A DNA stretch of 64,000 nucleotides. Source: Litomosoides sigmodontis. Taxonomy: Eukaryota; Nematoda; Chromadorea; Rhabditida; Onchocercidae. Location of the stretch: contig OY718808.1 in the NCBI GenBank assembly GCA_963070105.1, positions 1,489,238 through 1,553,237 on the forward strand, in the 5' to 3' direction. The position numbers and the translations under genes were made by a program. Shown here piece by piece: positions 14,028 through 38,350 of the stretch. The notes under the pieces were generated by a model that saw nothing but the letters and a program-made list of their open reading frames with translations, was not told the origin of the DNA and ran no database searches. How positions within the stretch are numbered: the first letter of the stretch is position 1; the number at the start of each line of letters is the position of its first letter.

Positions 14028-15133
14028 AATCGGTCAATTACATCCAAAACATTTATTCACACCTAACTATTATGATGGTCGATTTAATCCTTTCATTTAT
14101 CAATGATTTTATCAACTGGCAATCTCTTTCTTCCTCTTTCTCTCTCTCTCATGGTTTTTCAGTTATGAAGGTGAAGTTATGGTCAAAGCAAGCGCTGTCA
14201 AAAATTTCTTAAGTAGTTGAAGGAACGGAAAAACGACTAAAAAATGATTGTACATTCAATTTCTCATATCATTTATCTTTTTCAAGTTCTTTAAGCAGCA
14301 CATAAATGCTTCCGAGTAGGGTTAAATTTTTAATCGATAATAGAATTATTTATAATTTAGTAATCAATAAAATATGACAAAATATTTCTGTACCAAATAA
14401 ATCATTGTTTTCAAGCAAATCATATGTATAGTTCTGATAAAAGTATCAAATTCTTTTTAATTTATGCAACAAAGAAAGAGATAACATCGGATAAGTGATA
14501 AGAGTGTGAAAAGGTTTCAATTCTATCAATTCATAAAAGGATGTTACCTTTTCATTTTTAACATTCCACTAATTTATTTCACTGTACAACTAAACAATTG
14601 TGATACTTCCGGATCACTTTTAAATTATCAATCCTCAAAATATGCAAATATTCGCAATAGATGAGAAAATTTTTAGGAAACATCGCTGGTATTTGTTGAT
14701 AAGCTAACTACTTTTTACACTCTCTCCTAATTAATTATTTCATACAATTTTTTAGACATTGATCTTCAGAAATTCCAAATCATTTTTTGTTTAAAATTAA
14801 ATTTGAAGCTGTACTACTGCTTCCACCCTCAACTTATTGGACAAAACAAAATGCATTCAAAAGTACATTTAAGCATTTAAGCATTTACACTAATTAAAAT
14901 CATCTAATTATTGATAGGCATATCAAGTTGTAACTATTAGTAGAACAATGATAAGTGTTAACATTGTATGTTGCAGCACACTGTGAAAACGACCGATTTT
15001 TTCAAAAAGCAAATTATCACTGTTAATTAGCTATCTATCATTCATCTAATTTTGTTGCTTTTGTAAAAATATTGAAATTTTGTAATATAACAGAGAAAAA
15101 CGAAATGCAAAATTACTATGCACAACGAGTTCC

Positions 15134-26178
<11,045 letters not shown>

Positions 26179-29100
26179 TTTTTTGCTTTGCTTGGCGGAA
26201 AGAAAATGATAAGAATGTGATAAGCAAACGATCAGATTAGCCGTCAAATGTTGCAGGCAAGAAATCAAAGAGTTGTCGAAACTATTGATTGTAGTAGTAG
26301 CACAGATCAGAGAAGCAATATTAAAATTTAAGTGTTCATTGATTTGATGTTTGCTAATTTTTAGTTATCACAACGAATGAACGAACCAATTTGATTTGAA
26401 TATATATGACGTAAACGCAGCACACACGTAGTCATTACACTTAGCAGTTTAATAATGATAATGATTGATCACGATAAATCATATATGATATGATTAATTA
26501 TGCTTGCAACATTTTTTGCGCAAAAATTAAGCAATAGCAGATCAGCTGATTAACAGTGACAAATTTGTGACGTGTCGCCGCATACAAGCTTGCGCGCGTG
26601 CGTGCGTAGCAGTATTACAAGGAAAAAAAATTGATCAGAATTAGCTGGTAAATTAGCTAAACATTTCAGTAAATATTTGGAAATTGTTCAGATGATGATA
26701 GCGATGACGTTCATTTGTTGATTTGCAGCATAATTCAGATTTCAAATGACAAATCATACTTTTAAATTGATGAACTAAAGTAGCATTGGCCATAGAAGCA
26801 TGCAAAATTCTTGCTGCTCGTTTCGTTAGTAATTGGTAATGATGAATGCTTCGACAACAGCGCACTATTTTAGGTAGTAGAAAATTAAATTCAGAAAAAA
26901 AAGGCAAAGAAATAAATAGGAAGAAAAGACTGTTTGGATGGATAAGTAAATAGAAAGTTGGAGGAAGAATGAGTGCAGTGATAATGACAGTGATAAGGAT
27001 AGTGTTAGCTGATAATAGCAATAGTTGCTGTTGCTGTCGTCGTTGTTGTAGTAATAGTTTAGCTGTCGTAGTAGCACTAATAGTAGTTAGTAATGCTCGT
27101 CAGCCTTCTGATTAGTCAATTTCAACAATGAGCATTTGAAATACGTATTGGTGGTGGCACTTCACTTCTCCCTGGTTGGAATGAGAAAAGAAGTGAAATG
27201 AATTGAGGATGTATGTGGAAGAGGACTGTGGATAATAATAGGGCGGAAATGGATTGGATTGAATGTCAGAGAGGAGAGATAGACAGAAACTTTCCAAGTA
27301 ATCAAATTATATATTTGATTAAATTAAACTAATTCTTTTTCTCTTCTCCACAACCTTTTGCAGCATATTTCATTTATAGCTTCTGCTAATTACTCGTGCC
27401 ACCGTACTTGCGCCTACTTTTTCCGCCAATAATTATAGTCCTCGTTCTCTCAATTATCTATTCTCTCTTCTCATGTAATGGTGTAATTTTGGAGCGAATA
27501 AAGTTGAGAAAATTGCTTATGGAAGAAAGGAAAATGACAGAAGGCAAGTTTCTCGAAATTACTATTTTGAAAAATATGATATAAATTAAATACTCATACT
27601 TGAGTCAAAAACAATGAAGCAAAAAAAAACGATGAAGAAAAATATATCAAAGCTTATTCTAATCCAAGCATTATCAATTAATGGGTAACATTTAATTTGT
27701 TGGAAAATTATTTGAATTCTAGAAATATAGTGCATTTAGCGATTCACTCCTTTGTTTTACCTTCTATTATGTATCATAAAGGTATCTATGATTAAGTATT
27801 ATCTAATAACATTTCACAGCATCACTTACACTCATATTTTCACACTACAAATTTCAAATAGTTAAAAATGTGAAATAAAATAGATAAATTAAGCAGTCTT
27901 CCTGCTTACCAGTAATCAATGAGAGAATTGCAATTATTTTGGAGGTTATTCGTGTCCTTTTAACTTTAAAAGAATAATTGATAAGTGACGCTGTGCAACC
28001 CAGCACTCGTATTCATACAATTTCGTCTATCAAATATGATATTTTATGATTAATGTTCAAACTGTAATCAATCAACCTGTTTCAGTAGCGCATACTGCTC
28101 GTCTAAATGTTTTATTGTAAGAAGCATTGAACAGTTTCAAATTCGCTCCAATGGAAAGAAGAAATCACAAATTATGTAGTAAATGCTGTCAAATTTGCAA
28201 ACTATAACACGCGAACGCTTATAAATTCAGTGCAACTACAGTTGTTTCGGAAGGAGAGAGGAAGTTAGTAGTAATATAAACCAGCAAAATGTGAACAAAC
28301 ATAAAAAAATTCATTTCATGAAAGTGGTACACTACACTTTAACGAATATCTATAGAGAGTGATTAAAAAACGTTTCATTTAAAAAAATTTGCCATTTCAA
28401 TTAAACATTACTTCATCTGTAAAGATTAGGATAAATTACGATTTCTAGCATAAAATAATTATTACGAAAAAAAAGCATCAAATTTAATACTACATTGCAA
28501 ACAACATGTACAAATATTAATGCAATATCATATAATTAGCAAAATTACAAGAAAAGGATAATCAAGAGAAACAGAGGGAGAGAGAGAGAGATCTTCCAAC
28601 AATTTAAGGTTTTGAAATGAGCATTAGCGATCATTTTGGATTATCTTGCCACCAAATATGAATTCGGATGACGGATACCAGTCCCGTTTCAGGTGTTTTG
28701 TTTTACAATTTTCACAAATCAACTTACTTATTTTTTAAATGTCTCTCCTCTATCCGATTCTCTTACTGAAAAGATGTTAGTTTATAATGAAATGCCATGC
28801 TGTACAAAATTAAATGTAAAAAAAAAAACATTAAGATCCATAAGTTCCATGAAATTTCTTTTACGACACCTCATCCAGATATGGTGAAATAATGAGATAA
28901 AAATTTTCACAATTTAAGAAAACCGTTTCAAAAATTCGGAAGAACAAGGTAGGTAATTTCTGCGCATGAATCTTTCGAAACAACTAACCAATTTCTGTGG
29001 TACATCAGACACACATATTTACAAGTGATGCAATTTATACAAGCCATTGCTTGGCTTTTTCACATTTGTACAATATGACACAGTGCTCAGAATTAACAAG

Positions 29101-29757
29101 GTTAAATAGAAAAACAAACTCGGAATTAAATTTGGTAAAAAATTATGATTAAGTGAGAAATATTTATTATTCAAAAGAAAAAAAAAACAAAAACAAATGC
29201 ACAAAATCTACACAGGAAATACATTAGACACAGTTCAAAACATACGGACCAATAGGAAGTTTTCACCCGTGAATAAAACTAAAAAATTGTTACAATGGAC
29301 AAGAATTATGAAATATAGTCAAGCCACACGGAATAAAATGGTCTGCATAAAGTAAAAAAAATGGCTCACTGGAATTCCAAAAAAAATATTACCCAAGAAA
29401 AACGCAAAAGTTATGGACTTTTCAAACCGAAGCTCTACACCGTTTAAATAACACCGCAATCGTAGACAATCCCTATTGTTTTCGAAATTGCTGTCGTAAG
29501 GAAATCTTAGCAGTACTATCTTTTCCTACTTGAGCATTGTTTCCTTGAAAAAAAATGCGATTCAAGAATATAACAATGCGAAACAATTTTCTTCCTGATG
29601 TAAAACTTCAGACACCGCAGTGCACAAGAAAGAAGTAAAAGTAAAATGACTATGGAATAACGAAATAGTACAACAAAACGTAAATTAAAATATTAACTTG
29701 GAAATAATTAGAGGACCTAAAGATGAGGCAACACGTTCCAGGAAACACTGCTTGCTA
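26179..29757. other. Intergenic region upstream of M1 aminopeptidase, downstream of DCAF5
   Basis: About 3.6 kb. The first few hundred bases above 26178 should hold the aminopeptidase promoter and leader; GATA-like and E-box-like words (GATCAGCTGATT near 26540) occur but are weak evidence. Short ORFs at 26653-27297 on the minus strand are low-complexity Leu/Ser/Tyr-rich translations and lack support. A (GA)n tract lies at about 28572-28590. Between 28624 and 28765 on the minus strand two short frames deserve mention and are listed separately. No other gene is visible. Confidence 0.45.
28624..28734 (-). other. Short unassigned coding-like frame ending in a stop
   Basis: A 36-codon minus-strand frame contains CENCKTKH followed by a stretch including RDWYPSSEFIFGGKIIQ, then stops at 28626-28624. 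The residue mix looks more protein-like than its neighbours and includes a CxxC pair. Upstream it is bounded by a TAA, and the only acceptor-like sites there are weak, so I cannot attach it to a gene. Not recognised. Confidence 0.2.
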
Positions 29758-32700
29758 CTATATATCGGCTGAAAAAAAAAACATTTCAGACAGAATTGAC
29801 AAATCAGTAACCATAATGTAAGGCAGGCCTTAACAGAAACAGCTTTATTTGAGCAGAATATTAATACTATCTTTTAGTTTACCCACACAGTCTATTTAAG
29901 AAAAAGTTATATCCAACTATATGAATCTGCTCTCAAACTAGGATCGATATACTTGGGAATGATTTTTGAACGGAAGAGAGAGTAATATTACATATATCCT
30001 GCATTTATAAAGGATATAAATATTAAAACTAAAAATGAAAAATCTTGAAGCTTATATAAGCATCAAACATTAAAATTCCTTCTACACAATCCTCAAAAGC
30101 ACAGACAAATGAAAAAAAATTAAACGTACTGTTAGCGAACTGCTGCGAACTGTCATTTTCGGAACCGTCTTCCGGCAAGAATTCCGGTTCTGACATTTCT
30201 GGAGACGACACTACGTATACCATTCCCTGAAACTGAGCTTTATGTTTAGTCACACGCAAACGGTTTGCATGTTAGCGTTATCGTGTAAGGTCGTTAAATT
30301 GAAAAGGGAAAGTTATGCAAACATACAAAAACTTGCATATATGATCCTCATTCGTGTCTCGACTAAGGAAGAATAAAATTTAAACTAGTAAATAAACAAA
30401 TTTCAAGCTTACTAGTTCCACATTTTTTTCTATCTTTTTTCAGTTTCCAAACATTAAAGATTTTAAATTAGTTGCAAAAATTTGTGTGCTTTTTCACAAG
30501 CGGAAAAGAATTTGAATTTCATTCAAATAAATGAGAGGTCTGCACCTTAATAAGCATATAATAAAAGCTGACCTCAGCCCTTCTCCTAAAGCGCGCCAAA
30601 ATTAATCTATCTTCTATGTTCTGCAATCCTGGATCATCATTTATATCGTCTTCCTGATCACTTTCATCCTCATCATCACCATGATCCTCAAATGAAAACA
30701 ACTTTAAAGTTATTTCACTAAATTTTAAATATGAGACACTTTCAGAGGTTCAGAAAAGATTCTAAAAATTAAAAAAAACCTAAAAAATCCAGATGATGCC
30801 GAAAAGTATAAATTTGCAGTATTAACATATCAAGCTACATGGTTCATCAGTGCGGCGACATGCAAGTGTTAGGAGTCATTTTTCAAACTTTCAGATGAGA
30901 TAAACATTACAAAAAAGTATAAAACTTACGTGAGAATTATGTATTAATCTCGCCGCTAATATCATTCGATCATTGCTAGCATCATTTTCCGACAAGTCAT
31001 GAAAACCATCATCTTCTGGGCTTTCTTCATCCATTCCGCTCTGAAAGTGTAATCTATAGTTTCTACCCTTTACACAATTTTCGCATAAGCTGGAATAAAC
31101 GATTTAGTCGGCTCAAAGATACACCTTTACTCTTCACAGCATACTATGACTTATTAGAGCAATTCAGAATTCTGGTTAAATTTTGACAGAAACAACTTCA
31201 AAATAACATCCAACTTCATGAGCAACGAAAAAAGAAACTCGTTTTCTTAATTTGTGTTTGATAGAAGTGAAGATTTCCACTAACAGTAGTAAGGAGATCG
31301 AAAAATGAAAGCATATTAATATCTTCATCTATACTATCGCCATTTCCTGGATCAGAATAATCCGTGCTTGGAATTATGCTTCGTCTTTTCGGTTCCAAAT
31401 AGAAACCATTCCCATTCCATGCGCTCCATAACTGAATAAAACTAAAAATCAGACTCGAATTCGAAAACGTACGGTTCGTGACATTACGACTATGTGGTCA
31501 TATGCCACAGCGTTTCTCTTGGTCAAAAGCGATTGCACATACTTTCAGAGAAAAGCTTTGGTGAAATTTAAATTTTGGTGAAATTTATTCCACCAAATTG
31601 CAGTGGTAGAATAAATTTCACAACATTAGAGAAACTTAAAGTATAAATATTCCCGTTGTTACTTTGATAATCTTTTCAACTCCTGATGAGAACAAAAGCC
31701 TGTTCAGAGAACTGTAGCGTGCATGATTGACAATCGACCGATGACCTTCTAAAACCCGATAAGCTTTATCCACTGTTTGCCCTATAAAAATAGAAAACAC
31801 GTAAATTACTTATGCAAAACTGGATAAGAATGAGTATGTGGACACACTGTCACTGGGTACATTTTCACGAAAACTGAGAGACCAAATTCCACACGACATT
31901 GTGTCGTATTAAATACATTTAGAAGAAAAAAATTTTTACCAACAGTTTCTCGGTCCTCAGGCACTTTCCAGATATATATATTCCAGTCGTCCGAACCAGT
32001 CATTACAAGATCGCGACTTATAAACGAACACGATTTAACTGTACAGGAATTTAAGTAATTAGGATCGTTTAATTCCACACTGCCACCACCATTTAACTGA
32101 AGCATTTTCAATCAAATTATATAAGGGACAAACTAAGACTACTTGAGATAAAAATCATATTTGAAAATAATTTTATCCAACTACATCACTTAGGAAGGGA
32201 TTAAGATTGCTTAAAGACGCCTTTCTAATTTTGATAGTGTAAAATTTTGTTTTAATGATTGAAATTATATAAAAGTATGCCTCAAACATTTGAAAGAATC
32301 AACTAATAGTGATCCACAGCTATACCTTACCTACCTGTAGTGACAGGAACCAACTTCCACTCTACAGTCAGTTACCAAAATTACAATGTAAAAATATTTT
32401 AATAAAACGTACGTCGTACAATATAGGTGAGGTACGGCTACGAGTAGCAAAAATAGCTTCTCCATCGTCACTCCACTGACCATACATAACAGAACTAATA
32501 TTTAAATTAACGCGTGCCCTAGTTAACTGATCGAATTGAAAACAAGGACTGAAAACTTCAAATGTCATTAAATTTAACCATTTCGAGTAAATAAACATCA
32601 TACTACATTTAACATCACAGAGATTTTTATAGAACTGTTAAATTTAAAGGGTTTTACACGATCGTTCCCCAAAAATTGTTCGCCAACATGCCAACATGCC

Positions 32701-34430
32701 TTTCTCTTATTAAAAGCACCGTCAGCATGTCTAATTACATTTTTTTCTTTCCTTTCGCCAACTAATAAGGATGTGGTCTATGAGACCTCTATAATTTCTC
32801 TTACCTAAAAATATCATTTAACAAAAATAAGAAACGAATTGGAGAGCAGTTCCAAATTGTGAGAATTACAAAACTCTAACCTGTCAAGTTTTCGCATGTC
32901 ATGGAGTGATAAACCATCACGCCCATTACAGACTGATATGATGTGTACTTGTCGAGGATTAAATTGAGCACAATACATCGTTCCTAAAAGCTTGATTTAC
33001 TGTTAGGCGAATTCAATTCAATTTCGATTAAACATAGTCGCCAATAACAGACAATAAAACATACCTGAACTTTCAATGGCAAGCGTTTCTTCTCCTCCTC
33101 GCAAATCATATAGCCGAACCTTTCCGTCTTCCGAAGCAGACATTATCATTGCATCATCTTTGGGCTAGAAAAAAACACGCTATACTAATCCGAAAATACT
33201 GATATTGTGGTGTTTGGGAGGTTGATTTTGAGAGTCATAACATATTACTTTATGGACTATTGTTTGATAAAATCAGCTGAGACGATTTATGACTACTCGA
33301 CTGTGTAGAACACTGCAATTGTGACTCAAAATATCACGAGCAATGTTCAGAAATCCAGTGAATGTAGTAATTCACTTCGAGAATTATCATATCTCACATA
33401 GAACATGAACTCTTCCCATTCCTTTGGTATATTACAGTCCATTACTTTAATTATATCTGAGCAAGTCTAGTCCACTTTAAGCACGTGATCTTACATTTAT
33501 AGCCACGTTATAAATGGGCTCATCAGCTTTAAAACGATGCACCACACTAGTAGTTGCAATATCATGAACGAATAAAAACGAGTCATTCCCAGCTGAATAA
33601 AGTTTTTCACATCTGAAAAACACTGTGAATAATGCCTACGTTATGTACAGCTTAGATATAACTAATTTGGTGTGGCATATAACAACAACCAAGCAAGCGA
33701 TAAGAGATTGGTTGCAATATAAGGCACAAAAATTCGGTGTTCCATCTCATAGTATTGGTAGATTCCGTTGCTCAGTTATCCGACACTAATGACTGCCGCA
33801 GGTATTTATCGATATATTTCTCACATAATTAACGGCTCAGTCTTAAAAACTAGTTATTAAGTCTTCAAGATTTGGGAAAAGTAGATCCAAAAACAAACTT
33901 GTTGGAAAATCCAATAGAAAATATGTTAGAATAATGCATCTGTTTCATAACTGCTATAGGCTTCGGACTTCCCATCACTTGTACATCGTTAAGCTTCCAC
34001 ATTAACACACGTCGGTCATCACCACCTAATAGTGCTATTGACTTCAAAACTTTTAATTAAAGAAATGACCATTCTTCCCCAGCGTTGAACAATTTTTCCA
34101 TAAGAGGTATATGTGAATGATCATAAAGATAATCGTGTCGTGCTTCTTAATTTTTTAAACCTTTTTTATAAGCAATAATAAAATGAAACCTGTGAAAAAA
34201 AACAAGAAAACAGAATTAGTTGACTTACCACTAGCTAAAAAATTTTCATCTGCTGATGCTTCGATAGCATTTACACAACCGTAATGGCCTTTCACATCCT
34301 TCTGATAAATATTTCTGTTAGGAAGATCGAGAAATGGGAATTCCCATGAACCGTTCACATTTTTCCCGAATTCTTTACGCCGAAAAAATCTACTAACAGC
34401 AGAATGTTGCTTCTTACCGACATCCACCAT
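29758..34430 (-). CDS. DCAF5: DCAF5-like WD40 protein (CUL4-DDB1 substrate receptor)
   Basis: DDB1- and CUL4-associated factors recruit substrates to the CRL4 ubiquitin ligase. Minus-strand exons: 34229-34430, 33899-34025, 33495-33612, 33065-33164, 32881-32983, 32413-32518, 31940-32096, 31663-31781, 31285-31431, 30930-31040, 30573-30686, 30130-30232 and tentatively 29758-29768, giving 505 residues with all phases consistent. The DCAF5 hallmark block is clear: QKDVKGHYGCVNAIE, then SGGDDRRVLMW across an intron, MHYSNIF, GSDDWNIYIWKVPEDRE and LEGHRSIVNHARY, then FSSGVEKIIKLWS. YDLRG and HDMRK resemble the WDXR motif that docks on DDB1. The tail is acidic (DHGDDEDESDQEDDINDD). The start is the first ATG after an in-frame TGA; a TTTTAG acceptor at 34482-34483 may take a spliced leader. 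The last exon would be only 11 bases (Thr-Asp-Ile-stop), so the C-terminus is uncertain; an alternative terminal exon is at 28728-28765. Confidence 0.88.
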
Positions 34431-34817
34431 GCCTTCGAGCAGTCCACCCAACTTCCAGCACTTTCACTTCTTAGACAGCTTCTAAAAGGAGCATATTAGC
34501 AGCTAGCATTCCAAAAATTAGCATATTGAGGAATACGCAACATCCTAACATGTACTATTCGATGATGAGTGAAATAAAATTCGTGGAAAGATGAAGATGC
34601 AACAACAAACAACAACAACAACAGCATCACGAGAGTGTCCAAACTATAACCACTGGCTATTTCCTATAGGAGACAGACAGTGAGAGTGTCTAATACATAC
34701 AACAAAGAGAACCGAATCGGATAACTCCCAATTTAAGCGGAGTACAAGTGGAGTAACCACAACCACAACAATATTTCCCTCTCCCTTCCACCGCCACCTC
34801 CCTCCTTCCTAAAGTAT

Positions 34818-34849
<32 letters not shown>

Positions 34850-36222
34850 CCAGTAGCAAGCAGTAAAGCTATAGGAATGACTAAACTGCAATTATCTATT
34901 TCCGTAAAAGCCTTCGTCATACAGTAGTAGGAATGTGTGTAAGACACGTCAAGACGACGCAAAATACATCACCTCTGACCTTAGTACTAACCGCAGGAAT
35001 AAATAGGAAAGCAAAAACAACCTATGTATATCGCGCATTTTGAAGTAGTTCATAGATCATAAATCAATAAGTGAGAAAAGAAGAAAATGAAATGGGAAAG
35101 AGGTGATATACTGAATTTTATGTCCCACTTTTAGCAGTGCTCACACCATTGCCTTTTTAATAATTCATCAAAATCAGCGTTTTCCAAATGTCAAGCGGGC
35201 GGTAATGATCGATGTCCAAACATGGAAAAGGAACAATGTGATCAGTCAACGTGTAATTATAATGAAATACCTAACTAATAATTGAGATGAAAATGAAAAT
35301 GAAAGCAGAAAACTGTTGCAACTATCCGAATGTAAATGCTTCTTCACTCTGAAATATGATTAAATTAAAAAGTGATTAAACTTTCAGTTTCAACTATTTA
35401 CCTGACAGGTATGCGATGAACTGGAAAATACGGCTTGTTTGAAGGCGCAAATTATCGCCACGTTTACTCGCTCCAAACTCCCCTCCTAGCTAAAACGCAA
35501 CTTGTGGAAAGAAGCTGCTTCTACCCCTCACCTCACAGCTTCTTGATCCATTCCCATTCATTGTTTTGCTATCTAAACCTTTCCCATTGGTTGTTTGTTA
35601 GCAAGTCAGCACCTATCATTTTGTATTTTTGCTTATCACTCATTGCTATCACTCTATTTTTTTTCTGTGGGAATGTTGTACTCCCCTACAATGCATAGGT
35701 TTCTCTCTCAATCTTTGCCTCATTATTTCTCAAAAATCTCATTAATCTTTGGCACATCTCAATTCTTCATGATATTTCTTTCACCGTCATTTACTGATGT
35801 GCTGGTGCTGTTGCTGTTGCTGCTATTCGTCGCTTCACTTTGCCTTTACAATTTTATCAGCGTTTTGAGATTTGGCTTATTCTGTTTGCGTCATCGTTGC
35901 TAATTTAAGGGAGGATGCTTTCTTCCTGCTGAAGTTAGCTGTGAAAGGCTATTGATTCTTTAATTCATTCTTTTTTTTTGCTAATTTTGAAGCTTTTCTA
36001 ATTCTAATTTGATGAATGAGCAGCAGTAGATAAGGGTCTATTGAGCTTTTATTACTTAGGAGGCAACAGGACTTAGAAAAAGCAAGTGGTATTTTCGTGG
36101 ATCATTTTAGATTTCAGATAAATCGTGGGTATGGATTTAAAATGTGACTTATTTACGTATTGCATAAATCCTGGTTTAATTTTTCAGACATTTTCAGACA
36201 TTTGCTGATATGCTGATGTAAT
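34431..36222. promoter_or_regulatory. Divergent region between DCAF5 and HDAC11
   Basis: About 1.8 kb separates two divergently transcribed genes and probably contains both promoters. It holds two AAC trinucleotide tracts (about 34601-34623 and 34819-34852), a CT-rich stretch, and TTTTCAG sites at 36187 and 36197 that could accept a spliced leader for HDAC11. Plus-strand ORFs at 35435-35903 are Leu/Ser/Phe-rich and match nothing; I do not call them genes. Confidence 0.45.
36210..36221 (+). promoter_or_regulatory. Minimal upstream ORF before HDAC11 start
   Basis: ATG-CTG-ATG-TAA occurs directly upstream of the HDAC11 ATG, its stop ending one base before it, so the start codon at 36223 follows immediately. 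If the leader is spliced at 36197, the 5' UTR would be about 25 bases and include this three-codon uORF. An effect on translation is inference only. Confidence 0.4.
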
Positions 36223-38350
36223 ATGACCGAAAAAAAATTTATTGATTGTGACGATGAAAGTTCCATCGGAAAACCTCTTGTGACCAGGTTCGTTTAATGA
36301 TGGAAAAAGATGATCGGCTAATCTGATTTTTGGATCAGCATGAATTGATGACTTATTACTGAATAAATGTATTGCATTGTATGTTTGGTTAGCTTATGAT
36401 ATTGGCGATAGTTCAACAGTATTAAAATTAGTGTTTTCTGAAGGCTAATTTTGATATTTCTCTTCAAGCAGACAATTAGCCGCTGTGAAAGCATCAAAAT
36501 TGTACAGAGAAATTGAAAGGAATCAATTGCCCATTGTATATCATCCGATTTATAATATATCGTTTTGTGGAATCCAACGGTGCCACCCATTTGATTCACG
36601 TAAATGGGGACGTGTATATGAAATGCTATTGCGTGAGTCTCATTTTACCACTTAACCTGCCAAGTTTAGAAAAAATCTGAATAATTGAAAATTTTTTTCA
36701 TTTTAAAAAGTGTTAAGCACCAAATGGCTATATGTTTTGTTATAATTTTCATCATTACTTCGAATTATGTCTTCTGAATGCATTGAATTTATCGTTTTTT
36801 CCTTTCCTATTCCAGAATCAGGAATGTTTGAAGAAAAGCAAGTCGTAAGGCCATCGGAAGCCAGCATGGACGATCTACGTGTTGTGCATTCATCGGCCTA
36901 CCTTTCATCACTGAATTGTCCGTGTTATGTGGCAAGGGTGGTTGAAGTTACACTCGTTGCGCTGCTACCTCCATGCATTATTAACAAAGTCCTCCTGAAA
37001 CCATTTCGATATCACACCGGTAAGTAATCCATTCCGATGTCGCACTGGCAAGCTTGGTAAACACATAGCAACATGTGTGCTTTATTCGTTTCAGTACATG
37101 TTTATACAGGTTGTGCATGTAATGCATCTCATGCATCAATGACAATGAGTACTTGTTAAAAATGTGCACTGTACTGAGATGATTGAAATTTCACAAGTAG
37201 ACAAATGTACATTTCTTTGTCATTGAAGGCGGCACAGTATTAGCGGCCAAGCTTGCATTAACGTTCGGCTGGGCAATAAATATTGGTGGCGGTTTCCATC
37301 ATGCAAGCCGTTCAAAGGGTGGTGGATTTTGTATTTATGCTGATATTACTTTGGCATTAACATTCTTGTTCATCAATCAGTTGATTTCAAAAGCTATGAT
37401 TATTGATTTAGATGCACATCAGGTTATTTCGGACGTACTTTGTTGGCATCTTTATGTTTTACCGTTAGTCTTTTTTTGCGTCTTATCTCACATACTTCTC
37501 CTACTCATTGTATTTTTAATTCCAGTTAACTGCAGTTGCTATTTTAGTTTTCAGTTCTTTGCTGATTAAACAGTCTTTTCAGGGTAATGGTCATGAAAGC
37601 GATTTTTGTGGAGATAATCGGGTTTATATACTGGACATGTTCAACAATCGCATTTATCCACAGGATCTGAAAGCAAGACGTAAAATTTGCTCATTTTGTT
37701 TACAAAATTAAAACGAAGTACGTTAGTGAATCACGGTCTTGAGTTAATAGATGAGAGCAAATTTTTTTGTTGCAGGAAGTATTTTTGATAAATTATATGG
37801 CACATCTTGGTGTTTTATATTATATGACTGTTGAATATGGATTTACTGATTTGTGCTTTGTTGAATTTTTTGAATGTATTTCATATATTTTATGGTAGTT
37901 TCAAAATGGCGTTTCTTCTTTAGGTGCAATAAGAAGATCAGTTCATCTTCATGTTGGTGCAAAAGATGCAGAGTATATTTCCTTACTTTCAAGTAATCTT
38001 CAAGATGTCTTGAGCGAATTTCTACCTGATATAATCGTGTATAATGCAGGAACTGATTGTCTTCGAGGCGACCCACTTGGATTACTGTCATTATCCGCAA
38101 AGGTTGTTATATTTTTTTTAATTGAGATTCATAGAAGTTATAAGTTTCATATTCAAAATCAGATCATTTATTGCCACAGTAATTTTAGGGAATTCGAAAA
38201 CGTGATGAAATTGTTTTCAAAATGGCTCGCAGCAGGCATATTCCAGTTGTAATGCTGCTTAGTGGTGGATATATGCCGAATACGCACGAGGTCATTGCCA
38301 AGTCGATCCTGAATTTGTACGATAAAAATTTGTTAAAGGTGGAGCTGTGA
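36223..38350 (+). CDS. HDAC11: Histone deacetylase 11 (class IV HDAC)
   Basis: Zinc-dependent deacylase, known in mammals to be an efficient lysine defatty-acylase. Seven plus-strand exons: 36223-36287, 36472-36632, 36816-37019, 37229-37422, 37583-37679, 37924-38102 and 38189-38350. They sum to 353 residues with consistent phases; human HDAC11 has 347. Family blocks appear in order: LPIVYHPIYNISF, HPFDSRKWGRV, RYHTGGTVLAAKLAL, WAINIGGGFHHAS, GGGFCIYADITLA, IIDLDAHQGNGHE, VYNAGTDCLRGDPLG, LLSGGYM. The active-site residues are all present: H167 and H168 of the catalytic HH pair, zinc ligands D205, H207 and D285, and the GGY tyrosine Y328. It is divergent from DCAF5. An alternative last exon at 38482-38554 would replace the C-terminal residues. 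Start chosen as the first ATG in frame after the TTTTCAG sites. Confidence 0.95.

Larger units (their letters stand above)
12855..15133. other. Intergenic region between M1 aminopeptidase 3' end and RBBP4 5' end
   Basis: About 2.3 kb. The RBBP4 leader acceptor candidate is at 12884-12885. A relatively GC-rich patch at about 13600-13790 carries a TGACGTCA at 13711-13718 and a reverse CCAAT (ATTGG) near 13638; both are listed below. A 27-bp degenerate repeat follows at about 13947-14027. The remainder to 15133 is AT-rich and includes the 3' UTR of the aminopeptidase. I see no further coding signal. Confidence 0.45.

Noticed and set aside
26653..27077. Hydrophobic Leu/Ser/Tyr-rich minus-strand ORFs upstream of the aminopeptidase
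   Set aside because: Low complexity, overlapping in several frames, no continuity with the aminopeptidase N-terminus, which already has a start codon and membrane anchor.
34690..34962. Cys-rich minus-strand ORF with a run of cysteines
   Set aside because: The cysteine run is the AAC trinucleotide repeat read on the other strand (TGT codons).
35435..35903. Two overlapping plus-strand ORFs of 87 and 102 codons
   Set aside because: They are Leu/Ser/Phe-rich translations of pyrimidine-rich DNA with no family motif and no splice context.
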